DNA of 6,868 bases from a bacterium (GTDB taxonomy: Bacteria; Coprothermobacterota; Coprothermobacteria; Coprothermobacterales; JAADFF01). Made by a program: the position numbers and the translations under genes. Within the stretch, counting starts at the first letter, position 1. Every line of letters starts with the position of its first letter. Location of the stretch: contig JAMORD010000102.1 of NCBI GenBank assembly GCA_027063755.1, positions 1 through 6,868 on the forward strand, written 5' to 3'. This document shows, piece after piece, positions 6,080-6,868 of the stretch. The notes below the pieces were generated by a model. That model was not told where the DNA came from, ran no database searches, and saw only the letters and a program-made list of their open reading frames with translations.

Positions 6080-6090
6080 GGGGATATGTG

Positions 6091-6868
6091 GTGGAGGAAA
6101 AACTGAAATGGATGGAAGAAGAGCTTGAACGTCTCAAAGAAGAGGGCAGGTATGTTACCATACGCACCCTTGAAAGCCCTCAGGGTGCATGGATTGTTGT
6201 TGATGGTAAGAAGGTTCTCAACCTGTGTTCCAACAACTACCTTGGCTTTGCCAATGACCCAAGACTGAAGGAAAGTGCCAAGAAGTATATTGACCAGTGG
6301 GGGGTTGGCCCCGGTGCCGTGCGTACTATTGCCGGTACTATGAAGATACATGTAGAGCTTGAGAAAAAGCTGGCAGAGTTTAAGCGTGTAGATGCCGCTA
6401 TACTGTTCCAGACAGGTTTCAATGCAAACTTGGGTGTTATCCCGTCTATTGTCGGTAAAGAGGATGTTATCTTCTCTGATAGACTCAATCACGCCTCTAT
6501 CATTGACGGTGCAAGACTTTCCAAGGCTAAGATTGTTGTATACGAACATATTGACCCCGATGATCTGTATAAGAAGATGAAGGAATATGCTCCAGAGTAT
6601 AAAGGTAAGAGAATGCTTGTTGTAACCGATGGTGTGTTCTCTATGGATGGAGATATTGCACCGCTTGACAAACTATATGAGATTGCCAATGACTTTGGTG
6701 CCATTATGATGGTAGACGATGCCCATGGTGAAGGTGTACTAGGTGAGGCAGGAAGAGGTATTGTTGACCACTTCGGTCTGCACGGCAAGGTAGATATTGA
6801 GGTGGGTACCCTCTCCAAGGCCTTTGGTATCATTGGCGGATTTGCAGCCGGTAAGCAGATTATCATAG
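6091..6868 (+). CDS. kbl: Glycine C-acetyltransferase (2-amino-3-ketobutyrate CoA ligase), 5' part
   Basis: The frame is open to the window end and gives 259 residues of an expected 390-400. It is a PLP-dependent fold-type I enzyme of the alpha-oxoamine synthase family. Kbl cleaves 2-amino-3-ketobutyrate with CoA to glycine and acetyl-CoA, the second step of threonine breakdown. Visible motifs are [11 protein letters not shown] (46-56), the Kbl-style [15 protein letters not shown] (77-91), [10 protein letters not shown] (106-115), H134 in [28 protein letters not shown] (179-192), D209 and H212 in VDDAHGEG, and the PLP lysine K243 in GTLSKAFG, close to K244 in E. coli Kbl. GTG 6091 sits six bases after the G-rich Shine-Dalgarno; GTG 6088 and ATG 6061 are in-frame alternatives. 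BioF (8-amino-7-oxononanoate synthase) is the main other possibility. It uses many C-ending codons (AAC, GCC, GGC, CTC), unlike the neighbouring ABC operon. No tdh is visible in the window. Confidence 0.88.
   Translation, partial: MEEKLKWMEEELERLKEEGRYVTIRTLESPQGAWIVVDGKKVLNLCSNNYLGFANDPRLKESAKKYIDQWGVGPGAVRTIAGTMKIHVELEKKLAEFKRVDAAILFQTGFNANLGVIPSIVGKEDVIFSDRLNHASIIDGARLSKAKIVVYEHIDPDDLYKKMKEYAPEYKGKRMLVVTDGVFSMDGDIAPLDKLYEIANDFGAIMMVDDAHGEGVLGEAGRGIVDHFGLHGKVDIEVGTLSKAFGIIGGFAAGKQIII

Larger units (their letters stand above)
6046..6084 (+). repeat. 39-bp exact direct repeat, copy 2 (kbl leader)
   Basis: This is identical over 39 bases to 2058-2096 and in the same orientation, 3988 bases away. 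Here it forms the promoter/leader region of kbl: it holds TATACT, the inverted repeat GGTAT/ATACC, the palindrome CCTTTAAAGG and the six-G Shine-Dalgarno. Together with copy 1 it brackets the ABC operon and the eroded gene. Confidence 0.9.

Noticed and set aside
2058-6084. CRISPR array
   Set aside because: Only two copies of the repeat exist, almost 4 kb apart, with genes between them and no spacer structure.
6073-6866. Minus-strand frames opposite kbl
   Set aside because: They are antisense to a clearly conserved PLP enzyme and show no start signals or recognisable motifs.

Overview
The window looks like a bacterial chromosome segment of moderate-to-low G+C. Genes are densely packed, GTG starts are used, and ribosome-binding sites are unusually G-rich (runs of five or six G). 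These features, with a glycine C-acetyltransferase of the Kbl type, suggest a Bacillota/Clostridia-like anaerobe, possibly thermophilic. No rRNA or other lineage marker is present, so this placement is tentative.

Region 1 (1-2047, plus strand) is a run of unfamiliar genes: the 3' part of a soluble-looking protein, an overlapping five-helix membrane protein, and a long polytopic membrane protein that an in-frame TAG splits into two halves. I recognise no family in these genes.

Region 2 (2048-2572) carries no intact gene. It holds the first copy of an exact 39-bp repeat, a small hairpin, and the eroded remains of a minus-strand gene with a zinc-ribbon-like start.

Region 3 (2573-5941, minus strand) is a compact operon. 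Read 5' to 3', it encodes an exported, very cysteine-rich precursor (17 Cys in its last 134 residues), then a 715-residue permease built as two MacB/FtsX-type halves, then a LolD/MacB-type ATPase. The stop codons of the first two genes are fused to the Shine-Dalgarno sequences of the next. The order precursor, large permease, ATPase resembles lactococcin-972-type bacteriocin cassettes, but the precursor does not look like that family. The signal-peptide frame of the precursor is broken at a run of seven G; six G would restore a textbook signal peptide. The gene may therefore be phase-variable, frameshifted or recently inactivated.

Region 4 (6046-6868, plus strand) has the second 39-bp repeat copy, which supplies the Shine-Dalgarno and probable -10 box for a Kbl-type 2-amino-3-ketobutyrate CoA ligase cut by the window end. 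The two repeat copies are direct and flank the AT-rich operon and the eroded gene, so this roughly 4-kb block may be an inserted accessory module placed in front of a housekeeping gene.
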